Of a stretch of 54,737 nt of DNA, positions 24,317 to 34,208 are shown one piece after another. The stretch covers positions 1 through 54,737 of the forward strand of contig JADFOK010000017.1 in assembly GCA_022562895.1 (NCBI GenBank), given 5' to 3'. This DNA is from Bacteroidota bacterium (GTDB lineage: Bacteria > Bacteroidota > Bacteroidia > Flavobacteriales > Flavobacteriaceae). Positions within the stretch are counted from its first letter, which is position 1. Each line of letters begins with the position of its first letter. The notes under the pieces were generated by a model that saw only the letters and a program-made list of their open reading frames with translations, made no database searches and was not told the origin of the DNA. The position numbers and the translations under genes are program-made.

Positions 24317-26806
24317 TTAAAATGAAAAACCAAAGGTTCCGGTTATCCCAAACTTACGGGCATCTGGATTATCTAAGTAATTTCCTCGGAAGTTGAAATC
24401 TATTCTAAAAATCTTAAAAATATTTCCTATTCCTATACTCCACTCCCAGTAGATATCTTCAGGACCTTGATAAAATATTGGCAACCCATTAATGTCGGCA
24501 TTTAGAGAATTATTTTCATCTGATAATTCTCCATATACCGCTCTAAATCCAATTACCTCTCTTAAGCTAAGTTTACGAAGCAAAGGAATGCGACCAAAAA
24601 GTCTTCCCCCAAAATCATGTTGCATATGAAATGAAGCATATGTATCACTAACAAATTCATAATAATCTAATTGATTAAAAGAATTATATACGCTAAATAA
24701 AGTTTGATTTCCAGGAATGGGACTTAACAAGGCTAAAGGAACCTTTCCAAATATTTTACCCACTTCAATAGTTGTATACATTCTACCAAATCCTCCGATA
24801 TTCCAAGGTTGGGTGTATAAAGCTTGTAGTTTTTGATAGTTGAAATCGCCACCTAAAAAGTCTTTTATCCCTTTGGTATAACCCAAGAAAAAGGTTGGAA
24901 AATTTCCTTCATTGACTACCGATCGTTCCACTCCAAATTTTATTGTTTTTCTCATTGGTGTAAAATTGATACTTAATTCTACTTCAGGTTGTTTTATTTC
25001 AGATTGAACAATTCCATTCTCATCAAAGTAATTTAAACTAAAAGTATCGGTTGCAGATCTCAATGTACGGTAGGAACCGGTTACCCTAAAAATAAAATTT
25101 TTGGCAGGTTCTATCTGAAACCCAGTTGTTGAAAGATTAATACGAGTAAGTTTATCGTTCGAGCCTACTGATAAAAGTGCTGAAGATGCCCTATTTCTTC
25201 CCAGAACATCTTTACTATTAGTCAAACTAGCTCCGGTTTGTTCAGTATCTCTTCGATTCCCTCCAAAAATAATTAAGCGAGATCTTTTATTTATCAACCA
25301 CTTGCCGGAAATTCCATATTTAACACGCTGGTCTTTAAAACCATAGGCTACAAACCCTTCAGCACGCCACATATCATTCTGACTGAAATACGTACGCCCT
25401 CCGGTTCTAATTCGCAATCCCTCTGCCTCATTGTAACCAAAAGTTGAGAATACTGGACCATAGTCGAAATTATTCAATTCATAATATCCACTGGCAAGCA
25501 TGGCACCAATATTATACAAAGATTTAAAACGCCGAACGGTCTTTAATGTGTCTAGCATTTTATAAACTCCCTTTTCATCTTTACTTAGTTCTTCCATTCG
25601 TCTGGTATCCCAAAAACTATCGGGGCGATTATAAATTTCATATTGATATGAATCTATATCTTCCTTATAAAACTTTTTCTCTTTCTGAATATCAAATTCG
25701 TAATTATCGTATAAAGTGGTTCGCTTACCGTAAATACCCCTTGCTCCCTCTTTTTTCCTAAGACTGAAATCACTTAAAAAATAATCTCGGGTAATTAAAA
25801 AAATAGAATCATTCAGCACTTCAAATTCTTGTTCAATATAAACCTCCCGTACCCAGTTCAGGTTAGCACTTTTAGAGGTCTGAAGATTTATTTCCTTAAT
25901 CGCCCAAGTAGTATCATTGACCCAAAAATCGCCTTTAAAAGTGAGTTCGTTTTTTCGACGTGGGTAATAGATAATATTATAACACCATTTTTTACCGATG
26001 AAAGCACTGTCCAGCAATACATAATTGTAGACATCGATTCCTGTTTTAGATAAAGGGCTGGTAAATGCCTTATCAAAAAACTTTATGTAATTATCATATA
26101 CATCATATTCACTATAAAGTTCCTTTACAAAGGCTATAAGAGATTGGTTATTATCATAACCCGAGTTTTTATTTCCTTCAAGTATTTCTTTTTCTACTTT
26201 TAATAAATTATCACCGTATACTTTTGAAAAAGCTTCATTTATAAAAATAGGAAGATAGGTGTTTCCAGTAATCCTGGAAGTGTCAACTTGATCAAAAACG
26301 AATTCCATTCCTTTAAAAAGACGACTTTTAATGAGGGCACTATCTATAGTGTTAAGATCAAATTCAAGTTTTTCATATTTATCATACTTGTACTGTTTAA
26401 ATTTTTTAATTCCGTTTTCACGACGATTTTTCCATATTTTTTTTAATATCTCTATGGCCGGATTGTCCTTTTTAGATTGTTTTCCACTAAAAACCACTAC
26501 CTCATCTAATGCAGAAGCTACCTCTTCGAGAACTATATCCATATTATAGGTAGTACGTTGTGTAAGTTCGATTTCAATATTTGAAAAACCTATAAAGGAA
26601 AAAACTACAACTTGGTAAGATTTGTCACTTTCAAGATAGAAACGCCCTTCTTCATTCGAAATAGTTCCTTCATAGGAATCCTTAAAAATAACATTAGCAT
26701 AGGCTATAGGCTCCCCCGAAACATCTTTAATTACACCACTTACTTTGGTTTGTGAAATTACCAGAGAGGAGATAAAAGTGAAAATAAAAAACAAAATATG
26801 CTTCAT
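24317..26806 (-). CDS. DUF5686 outer-membrane protein with carboxypeptidase-like regulatory domain
   Basis: About 829 residues from the ATG at 26806 (MKHILFFIFTFISS signal peptide). An N-terminal carboxypeptidase-regulatory-like domain (SGVIKDVSGEPIAYANVIF to ~100) is followed by the DUF5686 body, and the C-terminus has barrel-like aromatic strands ending in FGFSF. It is a Bacteroidota-specific surface or outer-membrane protein of unknown role. Member of the same strand block as hppA; it probably neighboured hppA directly before the lipoprotein array was inserted. Confidence 0.88.
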   Translation of the reverse strand: MKHILFFIFTFISSLVISQTKVSGVIKDVSGEPIAYANVIFKDSYEGTISNEEGRFYLESDKSYQVVVFSFIGFSNIEIELTQRTTYNMDIVLEEVASALDEVVVFSGKQSKKDNPAIEILKKIWKNRRENGIKKFKQYKYDKYEKLEFDLNTIDSALIKSRLFKGMEFVFDQVDTSRITGNTYLPIFINEAFSKVYGDNLLKVEKEILEGNKNSGYDNNQSLIAFVKELYSEYDVYDNYIKFFDKAFTSPLSKTGIDVYNYVLLDSAFIGKKWCYNIIYYPRRKNELTFKGDFWVNDTTWAIKEINLQTSKSANLNWVREVYIEQEFEVLNDSIFLITRDYFLSDFSLRKKEGARGIYGKRTTLYDNYEFDIQKEKKFYKEDIDSYQYEIYNRPDSFWDTRRMEELSKDEKGVYKMLDTLKTVRRFKSLYNIGAMLASGYYELNNFDYGPVFSTFGYNEAEGLRIRTGGRTYFSQNDMWRAEGFVAYGFKDQRVKYGISGKWLINKRSRLIIFGGNRRDTEQTGASLTNSKDVLGRNRASSALLSVGSNDKLTRINLSTTGFQIEPAKNFIFRVTGSYRTLRSATDTFSLNYFDENGIVQSEIKQPEVELSINFTPMRKTIKFGVERSVVNEGNFPTFFLGYTKGIKDFLGGDFNYQKLQALYTQPWNIGGFGRMYTTIEVGKIFGKVPLALLSPIPGNQTLFSVYNSFNQLDYYEFVSDTYASFHMQHDFGGRLFGRIPLLRKLSLREVIGFRAVYGELSDENNSLNADINGLPIFYQGPEDIYWEWSIGIGNIFKIFRIDFNFRGNYLDNPDARKFGITGTFGFSF

Positions 26807-26865
26807 AGGCAAGTAATATGCTTCATAAAGATTTGGGATTAATATTAATAAAAGATTAAACCGAA

Positions 26866-27843
26866 TTATTTATATAACACTTTTTTAACCGCTTTTATTA
26901 CATCTTCACTATTAGGCAGCCATTCTTCTAAAAGTACAGGTGAAAAAGGTGCAGGTGTATCTGCGGTATTTATCTTTACAATTGGTGCATCCAGATAATC
27001 GAAAGCTTGATCCTGTACCATATAGGTAATCTCGGTTGCTACATTTCCAAATGGCCAGGCTTCTTCTAAGATTACTAAACGATTTGTTTTCTTAACGGAA
27101 TCTAAAATAGTTTTGTGATCCATAGGACGTACAGTACGCAAATCTATAATTTCACAATCAATACCCTCTACAGCAAGGGTATCAGCTGCTTTGTAAGCTT
27201 CTTTAATGATTTTCCCAAAAGATACAATCGTTACATCTTTTCCTTTTCGTTTAATTTCGGCAACTCCTAAAGGTATGAGATATTCACCTTCAGGAACTTC
27301 ACCCTTATCACCATACATTTGTTCGCTCTCCATAAAAATTACAGGATCGTCATCTCGAATAGCGCTCTTTAAAAGTCCCTTAGCATCCTTAGGGTTACTT
27401 GGCACAACCACTTTAAGGCCAGGGCAATTTGCAAACCAACTTTCAAAAGCTTGTGAATGAGTTGCGCCTAATTGACCTGCCGATCCAGTTGGTCCACGAA
27501 AAACTATAGGAATATTAAATTGTCCGCCGCTCATTTGTCTAAGTTTTGAAGCATTGTTTATAATTTGATCTATTCCAACCAAACAAAAATTAAAGGTCAT
27601 AAATTCAATTATAGGACGGTTCCCATTCATTGCTGATCCAATACCGATACCGGAAAAACCAGTCTCTGAAATTGGTGTATCAATCACACGTTCAGCACCA
27701 AATTCTTCTAACATCCCTTTACTGGCTTTGTATGCACCATTGTATTCAGCAACTTCCTCACCCATTAAAAAGATAGTATCGTCACGGCGCATTTCTTCAC
27801 TCATCGCCTCACAAATTGCTTCTCTAAACTGAATCGTCTTCAT
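26866..27843 (-). CDS. pdhB: Pyruvate dehydrogenase E1 component, beta subunit
   Basis: A 325-residue transketolase-type beta subunit (REAICEAMSEEMRRD, GEEVAEYNGAYKASKGM, DTPISETGFSGIGIG, FRGPTGSAGQLGATHSQ). It contributes the Glu/His side of the thiamine diphosphate site and forms an alpha2beta2 E1. The alpha subunit is not adjacent, as in many Flavobacteriia where pdhA and the E2 gene are elsewhere. Divergent from etfB across ~200 bases. Confidence 0.92.
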   Translation of the reverse strand: MKTIQFREAICEAMSEEMRRDDTIFLMGEEVAEYNGAYKASKGMLEEFGAERVIDTPISETGFSGIGIGSAMNGNRPIIEFMTFNFCLVGIDQIINNASKLRQMSGGQFNIPIVFRGPTGSAGQLGATHSQAFESWFANCPGLKVVVPSNPKDAKGLLKSAIRDDDPVIFMESEQMYGDKGEVPEGEYLIPLGVAEIKRKGKDVTIVSFGKIIKEAYKAADTLAVEGIDCEIIDLRTVRPMDHKTILDSVKKTNRLVILEEAWPFGNVATEITYMVQDQAFDYLDAPIVKINTADTPAPFSPVLLEEWLPNSEDVIKAVKKVLYK

Positions 27844-28002
27844 ATCTGTTTCTCAATTTTTTTACTGAAATAATTGCTTAAAATCTACCTTTTTGACAAG
27901 CAGGAACAAAAATACTATTATTTATATGTGGCTTGCTATTTTTTTTTAAAGATTTAATGAATTTTATTATGCGTGCATAGTATAAATTCTGAAATATATC
28001 CG

Positions 28003-28010
28003 TACCTTCG
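28003..28010 (+). promoter_or_regulatory. -7-like box (TACCTTCG) before etfB
   Basis: TACCTTCG differs from TAnnTTTG by one base and lies 35 bases upstream of the etfB start. No clear -33 element was seen. Confidence 0.35.
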
Positions 28011-28044
28011 TAGCCCGAAAAACAGATCAAAAAAAACATCAATA

Positions 28045-28785
28045 ATGAAAATATTAGTGTGTATAAGTCACGTTCCTGACACTACTTCTAAAATTAATTT
28101 TACTGATAACGATACTAAATTCGATACTAATGGTGTACAATTTGTTATTAATCCTAACGATGAATTTGGATTAACACGTGCCATGTGGTTTAAAGAAAAA
28201 CAAGGAGCTTCTCTACATGTTGTAAATGTGGGTGGCATAGAAACTGAGTCCACACTTCGCAAAGCCCTGGCAATTGGTGCAGATGAAGCTATACGAGTCA
28301 ACTCAGTTGCTATCGATGGATATTTTGTTGCAAAACAATTGGCCAATGTGGTAAAGGAAGGCAGCTATGATTTAATAATTTGTGGGCGTGAATCAATCGA
28401 TTTTAACGGAGAAATGGTACCCGGAATGCTAGCTAAACTTACAGGATCAAGTTTTGTAAACAACTGCATAGGATTAGAAATTGATGGTGGTAAAGTAACT
28501 GCTATTCGTGAAATTGATGGTGGTAAAGAAATTCTAAAAGCCAATTTACCACTTGTAATTGGAGGTCAAAAAGGCTTGGTACAAGAAAGTGATCTTCGTA
28601 TCCCAAATATGCGCGGAATTATGCAATCCCGATCAAAACCATTCCATGTCAAAGAACCTGTTGAAACAAGTGCTAAAACTCAAATCGTTGGTTTTGAAAA
28701 ACCCGCAGCTAGAGAAGCTGTTAAATTAGTTGACAATGTTGAAGATTTAATCGGTTTATTACACAATGAAGCAAAAGTGATTTAG
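28045..28785 (+). CDS. etfB: Electron transfer flavoprotein subunit beta
   Basis: A 246-residue EtfB from the ATG at 28045 (MKILVCISHVPDTTSKI); an upstream in-frame ATG at 27973 would add 24 unlike residues. Carries the AMP/adenine-binding region (GREsIDFNGEMVPGMLAK) and a final IGLLH segment. With EtfA it accepts electrons from acyl-CoA dehydrogenases and passes them to ETF:quinone oxidoreductase, relevant to the CoA-thioester oxidation encoded by the paa genes. etfA follows after 97 bases. Confidence 0.93.
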   Translation: MKILVCISHVPDTTSKINFTDNDTKFDTNGVQFVINPNDEFGLTRAMWFKEKQGASLHVVNVGGIETESTLRKALAIGADEAIRVNSVAIDGYFVAKQLANVVKEGSYDLIICGRESIDFNGEMVPGMLAKLTGSSFVNNCIGLEIDGGKVTAIREIDGGKEILKANLPLVIGGQKGLVQESDLRIPNMRGIMQSRSKPFHVKEPVETSAKTQIVGFEKPAAREAVKLVDNVEDLIGLLHNEAKVI

Positions 28786-28882
28786 TCCTCAAACGAACCA
28801 TTCTGATTTTGTTCTGGAATCATTTGAAACTAAAAAAACAATTCCTGATTCAAGTTCAGGATAAATTTTAAACAAAATTTTT

Positions 28883-29851
28883 ATGTCAGTATTAGTATAT
28901 ACAGAATCTGAACAAGGAACATTTAAAAAAATCGCTTTCGAAGCTGTATCCTATGCAAAAGGAATCGCCGATATGTTTAGTACAACTGTTACAGCAGTTA
29001 CAATAAATGCAGGTGATGTAGTTGAATTAGGAAAATACGGAGCTACTAAAATAGTACAAGTTTCCAACGAAAAACTAGAAAACTTTAATGCCCAAGCTTA
29101 TGCTTCTATAATTGCCCAGACGGCAAAAAAAGAAGACGTACAAGTAATCGTAATATCTTCTAGTGCTAATTGTAAATTTATGGCACCTCTTTTGGCTATA
29201 GATTTGGAGGCCGGTTTCGTTCCTAATGTAACCCAACTTCCTGTGAGTACTTCTCCATTTAAAGTAAAATCGAATGTATATTCCAACAAAGCTTTTGCTT
29301 TTACAGAATATATGACCCATACTAAAATAATTGGATTAGCAAAAAACACATTCGGTTTAAAAGAGAATGAAACTTCTGTGAATACTGAAGAATTCTTACC
29401 CGAATTAATTGATGAAGTTTTTAATACTGAAGTGGTTTCTGTAGAAAAAACGACAGATAAAGTAACTATCGCAGACGCTGAGATAGTAGTATCAGGAGGT
29501 CGAGGGCTAAAAGGCCCGGAAAATTGGGGAATGATTGAAGAACTTGCTGAAACTCTTGGCGCAGCAATTGCCTGCTCAAAACCTGTTAGTGATATGGGTT
29601 GGAGACCACATAGTGAACATGTGGGACAAACGGGAAAACCCGTATCCAGTAATCTATATATAGCCATTGGTATTTCGGGAGCAATTCAACACCTGGCTGG
29701 AGTTAATGCTTCAAAAGTAAAAGTAGTTATCAATAGTGACCCTGAAGCTCCTTTCTTTAAAGCAGCCGATTATGGTATTGTAGGAGATGCTTTTGAAATT
29801 GTTCCTAAACTCATTGAAAAATTAAAGGAGTTTAAAGCACAAAACGCATAA
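28883..29851 (+). CDS. etfA: Electron transfer flavoprotein subunit alpha
   Basis: A 322-residue EtfA. The C-terminal FAD-binding domain is complete: GGRGLKGPENWG, ACSKPVSDMGWRPHSEHVGQTG, NLYIAIGISGAIQH and INSDPEAPFFKAADYGIVGD. Partner of the upstream etfB. An AT-only hairpin follows the stop. Confidence 0.94.
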   Translation: MSVLVYTESEQGTFKKIAFEAVSYAKGIADMFSTTVTAVTINAGDVVELGKYGATKIVQVSNEKLENFNAQAYASIIAQTAKKEDVQVIVISSSANCKFMAPLLAIDLEAGFVPNVTQLPVSTSPFKVKSNVYSNKAFAFTEYMTHTKIIGLAKNTFGLKENETSVNTEEFLPELIDEVFNTEVVSVEKTTDKVTIADAEIVVSGGRGLKGPENWGMIEELAETLGAAIACSKPVSDMGWRPHSEHVGQTGKPVSSNLYIAIGISGAIQHLAGVNASKVKVVINSDPEAPFFKAADYGIVGDAFEIVPKLIEKLKEFKAQNA

Positions 29852-29881
29852 TTTTTTATTAATTTGTGCCTTAATAAAAAA
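29852..29881 (+). terminator. Possible terminator after etfA
   Basis: TTTTTTATTAA and TTAATAAAAAA form a perfect 11-bp but all-AT stem around an 8-base loop directly after the etfA stop. Lack of G:C pairs makes efficiency doubtful. Confidence 0.35.
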
Positions 29882-29967
29882 GCTGTTCAATTATATAACA
29901 ATCCTTATTATTAAAAATCTTTTTTGTTTTATAATTATTAAATCCTTCAGCCCTTGAATACCTTAAG

Positions 29968-30594
29968 ATGAGTTTAATAAGACTTAGTATCAAAGGAATT
30001 TCATATAGCCAAACTCAAAATGGTGCCTATGCATTAATTTTGAGTGAAGTAGGTGGAGATCGTAAATTACCCATTGTTATTGGTGCTTTTGAAGCCCAAT
30101 CTATTGCTATTGCTCTTGAAAAAGAGATTAAGCCACCCCGTCCTCTTACCCATGATCTTTTTAAAAATTTTTCAGATCGTTTTGGAATTGTAATAAAGCA
30201 AGTTATTATTCATAAGCTTGTGGATGGAGTATTTTATTCAAGCATTATTTGTGAAAGGGATAAAATTGAAGAAATAATCGATTCCAGAACCAGTGATGCC
30301 ATTGCTTTAGCATTACGATTTAAAGCACCAATATTCACTTATAAAAATATTCTTGACAAAGCAGGCATATATCTTAAGAACAAACCTAAGGAAAAAGATA
30401 TATCAAAAAAAGCTGATGCTGTGATAGAAGATTTAATTACAGGAGATGATAAAGAATCAGTTAAACCATTAAGTGAAGATTACAGAAATCAAACCATTAA
30501 GGAACTCAATAAAATGCTTGATGAAGCGGTAACAGAAGAAGATTATGAAAAAGCTGCTAGTATTCGAGATGAAATTTCTAAAAGAGGAAAATAA
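29968..30594 (+). CDS. Bifunctional nuclease (BFN)-domain protein with UVR-like tail
   Basis: A 208-residue protein. Residues ~1-135 are the BFN (DUF151) domain (GISYSQTQNGAYALILSE, LPIVIGAFEAQSIA, RPLTHDLFKN, SRTSDAIALALRF), known from a plant RNase/DNase. The C-terminal ~40 residues carry a UvrB/UvrC-type helical motif (LDEAVTEEDYEKAASIRDEI). Stops 3 bases before the nucleoside transporter gene, so both are probably co-transcribed. The nuclease activity is known only for the family's founder. Confidence 0.88.
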   Translation: MSLIRLSIKGISYSQTQNGAYALILSEVGGDRKLPIVIGAFEAQSIAIALEKEIKPPRPLTHDLFKNFSDRFGIVIKQVIIHKLVDGVFYSSIICERDKIEEIIDSRTSDAIALALRFKAPIFTYKNILDKAGIYLKNKPKEKDISKKADAVIEDLITGDDKESVKPLSEDYRNQTIKELNKMLDEAVTEEDYEKAASIRDEISKRGK

Positions 30595-30597
30595 TAT

Positions 30598-32310
30598 ATG
30601 AGGAACTTTTTACTAATTGCAATGGTACTCTTTTTCCAAGGATTATCGTTTGGACAAAGTATTGAAAAAGAGTGGCAATTTTCAGGTGTAGAAAACGACC
30701 AAGGCGAATCACTTCTTAACATCAACCCCGAAAAAGATTTTTTAACACTTTCTGAAGGTACATTTTACTATCAACTGGAAACAAAGGATAATTTAGTTGC
30801 TTCCGGGGATTATATTTTTCAGAATAAATTATTGGTATTCTACTATGATCAACCAAATGATACTATTCGAAGATATAAAATTAAAGAACTAACAGATTCT
30901 ACTCTTGTTTTTACTGAAAAAGGTGTCCACTACAAATTCAAAATAATTCCAAAAACTAATGAAGTAATTTCAACTTTAAAGGAGGATTCATCTGTTATTG
31001 TTCCTAGTCAGGGCTTCACTACGAATAGCCTTTGGAGGGGTATTTTAGGAATGTTTTCATTAATATTTATTGCCTTTCTTTTTAGTAATAATAGAAAAGC
31101 CATTAACTGGAAAACTACGGGTATTGGATTAACATTTCAATTAGTAATAGCCGTGGGTGTATTAAAAGTTTCTTTTATACAAAAGGGTTTTGAAGCAGTA
31201 GGACAAATATTTATTAATGTCTTGGATTTTACAAGATCTGGAAGTGAATTTCTTTTTAATGACCTTATGGATATCACATCCTTTGGCTTCATCTTTGCTT
31301 TTCAAGTGTTACCAACTATTGTATTCTTTTCGGCTTTAACATCGGTATTATTTTACACAGGTATTATACAAAAAGTAGTAAAAGTTTTTGGTTTGTTATT
31401 ATCCAAACTTTTAAAGATATCGGGTGCAGAAAGTTTAAGTGTTGCCGGAAATATCTTTCTGGGACAAACCGAAGCTCCTCTTTTAATAAAAGAGTATTTA
31501 GAAAAAATGAACAAATCTGAAATGCTTTTAGTAATGATTGGAGGAATGGCAACAGTTGCCGGTGCTGTTTTAGCGGCATATATTGGTTTCTTGGGAGGTG
31601 ACGATCCTGTGTTGCGCTTACAATTCGCTAAACATTTATTAGCGGCTTCGGTCATGGCAGCTCCGGGAGCTATTGTAATTTCAAAAATACTATACCCCCA
31701 AACTGAAAAAGTAAACACAGATATAAATGTTTCTTCAGAAAAAATAGGCACTAACATTTTAGATGCAATTTCCAACGGAACTACCCAAGGTTTGAAATTA
31801 GCAGTGAATGTGGGTGCGATGTTGTTGGTATTTATAGCTTTTATCGCAATGATAAATGGTATTTTAAGCTGGGTTGGTGGATTAACAGCGGTAAATGAAT
31901 GGATGGCTACCAATACCCCTTATCCATCACTTTCTCTAGAGGCAATTTTAGGATCTGTATTTGCTCCTTTAATGTGGCTTATTGGAGTTGCTAAAGAAGA
32001 TATGATGATGATGGGACAGCTTTTAGGTATTAAACTTGTAGCCAGTGAATTTGTAGGTTATATTCAATTGGCAGACTTAAAAAATATATCGAATATTACA
32101 CATTTAGGATATGAAAAGTCCATAATCATGGCAACTTATATGCTTTGTGGTTTTGCCAATTTTGCTTCAATAGGAATCCAAATTGGGGGTATCGGTTCCC
32201 TGGCTCCCGGACAACGAAAAACCTTATCTAAATTTGGAATGAGAGCATTACTGGGTGGAACTATAGCATCCTTAATTTCTGCTGCCATTGCAGGGATGAT
32301 TATCGGTTAA
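30598..32310 (+). CDS. Concentrative nucleoside transporter with exported N-terminal domain
   Basis: A 570-residue NupC/CNT-family Na+ or H+ coupled nucleoside permease. Residues 1-20 look like a signal peptide and ~25-130 form a beta-rich lipocalin-like domain (WQFSGVENDQGESLL, FLTLSEGTFYYQLE). The transporter follows: first helix near 145, GQTEAPLLIKEYLEKMNKSE, NVGAMLLVFIAFIAM, LMWLIGV and NFASIGIQIGGIG motifs. The fused periplasmic domain is not part of the classic NupC. It sits next to thyA and folA and near deoxynucleoside kinase, a nucleotide-salvage context. Confidence 0.88.
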   Translation: MRNFLLIAMVLFFQGLSFGQSIEKEWQFSGVENDQGESLLNINPEKDFLTLSEGTFYYQLETKDNLVASGDYIFQNKLLVFYYDQPNDTIRRYKIKELTDSTLVFTEKGVHYKFKIIPKTNEVISTLKEDSSVIVPSQGFTTNSLWRGILGMFSLIFIAFLFSNNRKAINWKTTGIGLTFQLVIAVGVLKVSFIQKGFEAVGQIFINVLDFTRSGSEFLFNDLMDITSFGFIFAFQVLPTIVFFSALTSVLFYTGIIQKVVKVFGLLLSKLLKISGAESLSVAGNIFLGQTEAPLLIKEYLEKMNKSEMLLVMIGGMATVAGAVLAAYIGFLGGDDPVLRLQFAKHLLAASVMAAPGAIVISKILYPQTEKVNTDINVSSEKIGTNILDAISNGTTQGLKLAVNVGAMLLVFIAFIAMINGILSWVGGLTAVNEWMATNTPYPSLSLEAILGSVFAPLMWLIGVAKEDMMMMGQLLGIKLVASEFVGYIQLADLKNISNITHLGYEKSIIMATYMLCGFANFASIGIQIGGIGSLAPGQRKTLSKFGMRALLGGTIASLISAAIAGMIIG

Positions 32311-32323
32311 TAACTATTGACAA

Positions 32324-32364
32324 TTTTGGTGTCTGAATTTTTAATACCAAAACACTTTTTTTTA
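32324..32364 (+). terminator. Probable terminator after the nucleoside transporter
   Basis: TTTTGGT and ACCAAAA pair over a 15-base loop, followed by CAC and a run of eight T. It lies between the transporter stop and thyA. Confidence 0.45.
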
Positions 32365-32394
32365 CATTAGAAACCTGAATTCGAGTAGAAATAT

Positions 32395-33219
32395 ATGAAG
32401 CAATACCACGATTTAATAAAGCATGTTCTCAAAAATGGAATAGATAAACAAGACCGTACAGGCACTGGAACAAAGAGTGTTTTTGGGTACCAAATGCGTT
32501 TTGATTTAAGTGAGGGTTTCCCAATGGTCACTACCAAAAAATTGCATTTAAAATCGATTGTCTATGAACTCCTTTGGTTTTTAAATGGGGATACCAATAT
32601 AAAATATCTTCAAGAAAATGGGGTGCGTATTTGGAACGATTGGGCAGATGAAAACGGAGATTTAGGTCCGGTATATGGCCATCAATGGCGTAACTGGAAT
32701 AATGAAGATATCGATCAGATTTCAGAAATCATACACACCTTAAAAACAAATCCCGATAGTCGTCGTATGCTGGTTAGTGCTTGGAATCCAAGTGTTTTAC
32801 CAAACACGAGTATTTCCTTTAGTGAAAATGTTGCGAATGGAAAAGCAGCACTTCCACCTTGTCATGCATTTTTTCAGTTTTATGTAGGTGAAGGTAAATT
32901 ATCCTGTCAGTTGTACCAACGAAGTGCCGATATTTTTTTAGGGGTTCCTTTTAATATTGCTTCATATGCTTTATTTACAATGATGATGGCTCAGGTATGT
33001 GGATATCTGCCAGGGGAATTTATACACACTTTTGGAGACGCTCATATTTACAGTAATCATAAAGAACAAATCGATTTACAATTATCGCGTATCCCTAACA
33101 CATTGCCAAAATTATTGATTAATCCAGAGGTCAAAGATATCTTTAAATTTACTTTTGAAGACTTTACATTAATTGATTATAATCCACATCCCCATATTAA
33201 GGGAGCAGTTGCTGTATAA
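32395..33219 (+). CDS. thyA: Thymidylate synthase
   Basis: A 274-residue ThyA converting dUMP to dTMP with methylenetetrahydrofolate. The catalytic Cys lies in [10 protein letters not shown], the phosphate-binding Arg segments in DRTGTGT and [12 protein letters not shown], and the folate/nucleotide motif in [17 protein letters not shown]; the C-terminus ends HIKGAVAV as expected. Folate-consuming partner of the nearby folA. Confidence 0.97.
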   Translation: MKQYHDLIKHVLKNGIDKQDRTGTGTKSVFGYQMRFDLSEGFPMVTTKKLHLKSIVYELLWFLNGDTNIKYLQENGVRIWNDWADENGDLGPVYGHQWRNWNNEDIDQISEIIHTLKTNPDSRRMLVSAWNPSVLPNTSISFSENVANGKAALPPCHAFFQFYVGEGKLSCQLYQRSADIFLGVPFNIASYALFTMMMAQVCGYLPGEFIHTFGDAHIYSNHKEQIDLQLSRIPNTLPKLLINPEVKDIFKFTFEDFTLIDYNPHPHIKGAVAV

Positions 33220-33285
33220 TATTATTTAGGTTGGTATAAATAGTTAAAATTAGGTATATTTACTAGTGGTCTTAAATCCTAATCT

Positions 33286-33708
33286 ATGTTTTCCAAAAAC
33301 AAGAATCAAGATAGTTTGGATGCCGAAAAACGGGAGCTATATCATTATGCCCTAAACCGTATCAAACAAAAAAAACGCTTGATGCAACATTTCATCGTTT
33401 TTTTAGTAGGGTCTGTTTTGTTAATTATAATTGATCCTGTTTTAGGAATTGGAAAAGATTTTTTTATAAAAAATTGGTTTGTTTGGGCAATATTTCTTTG
33501 GGCATTTCTTTTATTGGTTCATGTTTTAAATGTTTTTTTTATGAATAGATTTATGGGCAAAGAATGGGAAGACAAACAATTGGAAAAACTAAAATTCAAA
33601 CAAGAAAAACGCATCTTTAAGTTACAAAAAAAAGTTGAAAATGAATTACAGCTTTCGGAAGTAAAAAAAAACAAAGTAATCAATCCAATACTTCCGGAAG
33701 ACCAATGA
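33286..33708 (+). CDS. 2TM domain-containing protein
   Basis: A 140-residue protein with an N-terminal charged helix, two membrane helices (about 36-55 and 63-83) and a long Lys/Glu-rich amphipathic tail. This is the small 2TM domain family frequent in Bacteroidota, sometimes fused to LytTR/LytS-type regulators; role unknown. Its stop overlaps the folA start by 4 bases (ATGA), implying translational coupling. Confidence 0.85.
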   Translation: MFSKNKNQDSLDAEKRELYHYALNRIKQKKRLMQHFIVFLVGSVLLIIIDPVLGIGKDFFIKNWFVWAIFLWAFLLLVHVLNVFFMNRFMGKEWEDKQLEKLKFKQEKRIFKLQKKVENELQLSEVKKNKVINPILPEDQ

Positions 33709-34196
33709 TTACTTTAATTGTTGCTGTTGGGAAAAACAACGAATTAGGCAAAGAAAATGATTTAGTTTGGCATTTACCCAACGATTTTAAGCGATTTAAA
33801 AAACTTACCACCGGACATCATATTATTATGGGAAGAAAGACTTTTGAATCATTTCCAAAACCCCTACCCAATCGAGTTCACGTTGTAATTACAAGAAACG
33901 AAAAATATAAGAGAGAAGGAACCATAATTGTACATAGTATGAAAGAAGCATTGCAAATAGCTAAGAATGACACTCAACCCTTTATTATAGGTGGAGGTGA
34001 GATTTATAGTTTAGGTATTCCCATTGCTGATAAAATAGAACTCACACGGGTTCACGGTTCCTTTGATGCAGATACATTCTTTCCCGAAATACAAATAAAT
34101 GAATGGGAGCTAATTAAGGAGGAGCATCATGACATAGACGAACATCATAAATACGCATATACATATTTAACATACCTTAGAAAAAATATTAACTAA
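33705..34196 (+). CDS. folA: Dihydrofolate reductase
   Basis: A 163-residue DHFR. The active-site acidic residue lies in WHLPNDFKRFK, the NADPH-binding segments are MGRKTFESF and IIGGGEIYSLG, and the N-terminal VAVGKNNELGKENDLVW is canonical. It regenerates tetrahydrofolate consumed by the adjacent thyA. Confidence 0.96.
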   Translation: MITLIVAVGKNNELGKENDLVWHLPNDFKRFKKLTTGHHIIMGRKTFESFPKPLPNRVHVVITRNEKYKREGTIIVHSMKEALQIAKNDTQPFIIGGGEIYSLGIPIADKIELTRVHGSFDADTFFPEIQINEWELIKEEHHDIDEHHKYAYTYLTYLRKNIN

Positions 34197-34208
34197 GGAT
34201 AAGTAAGA

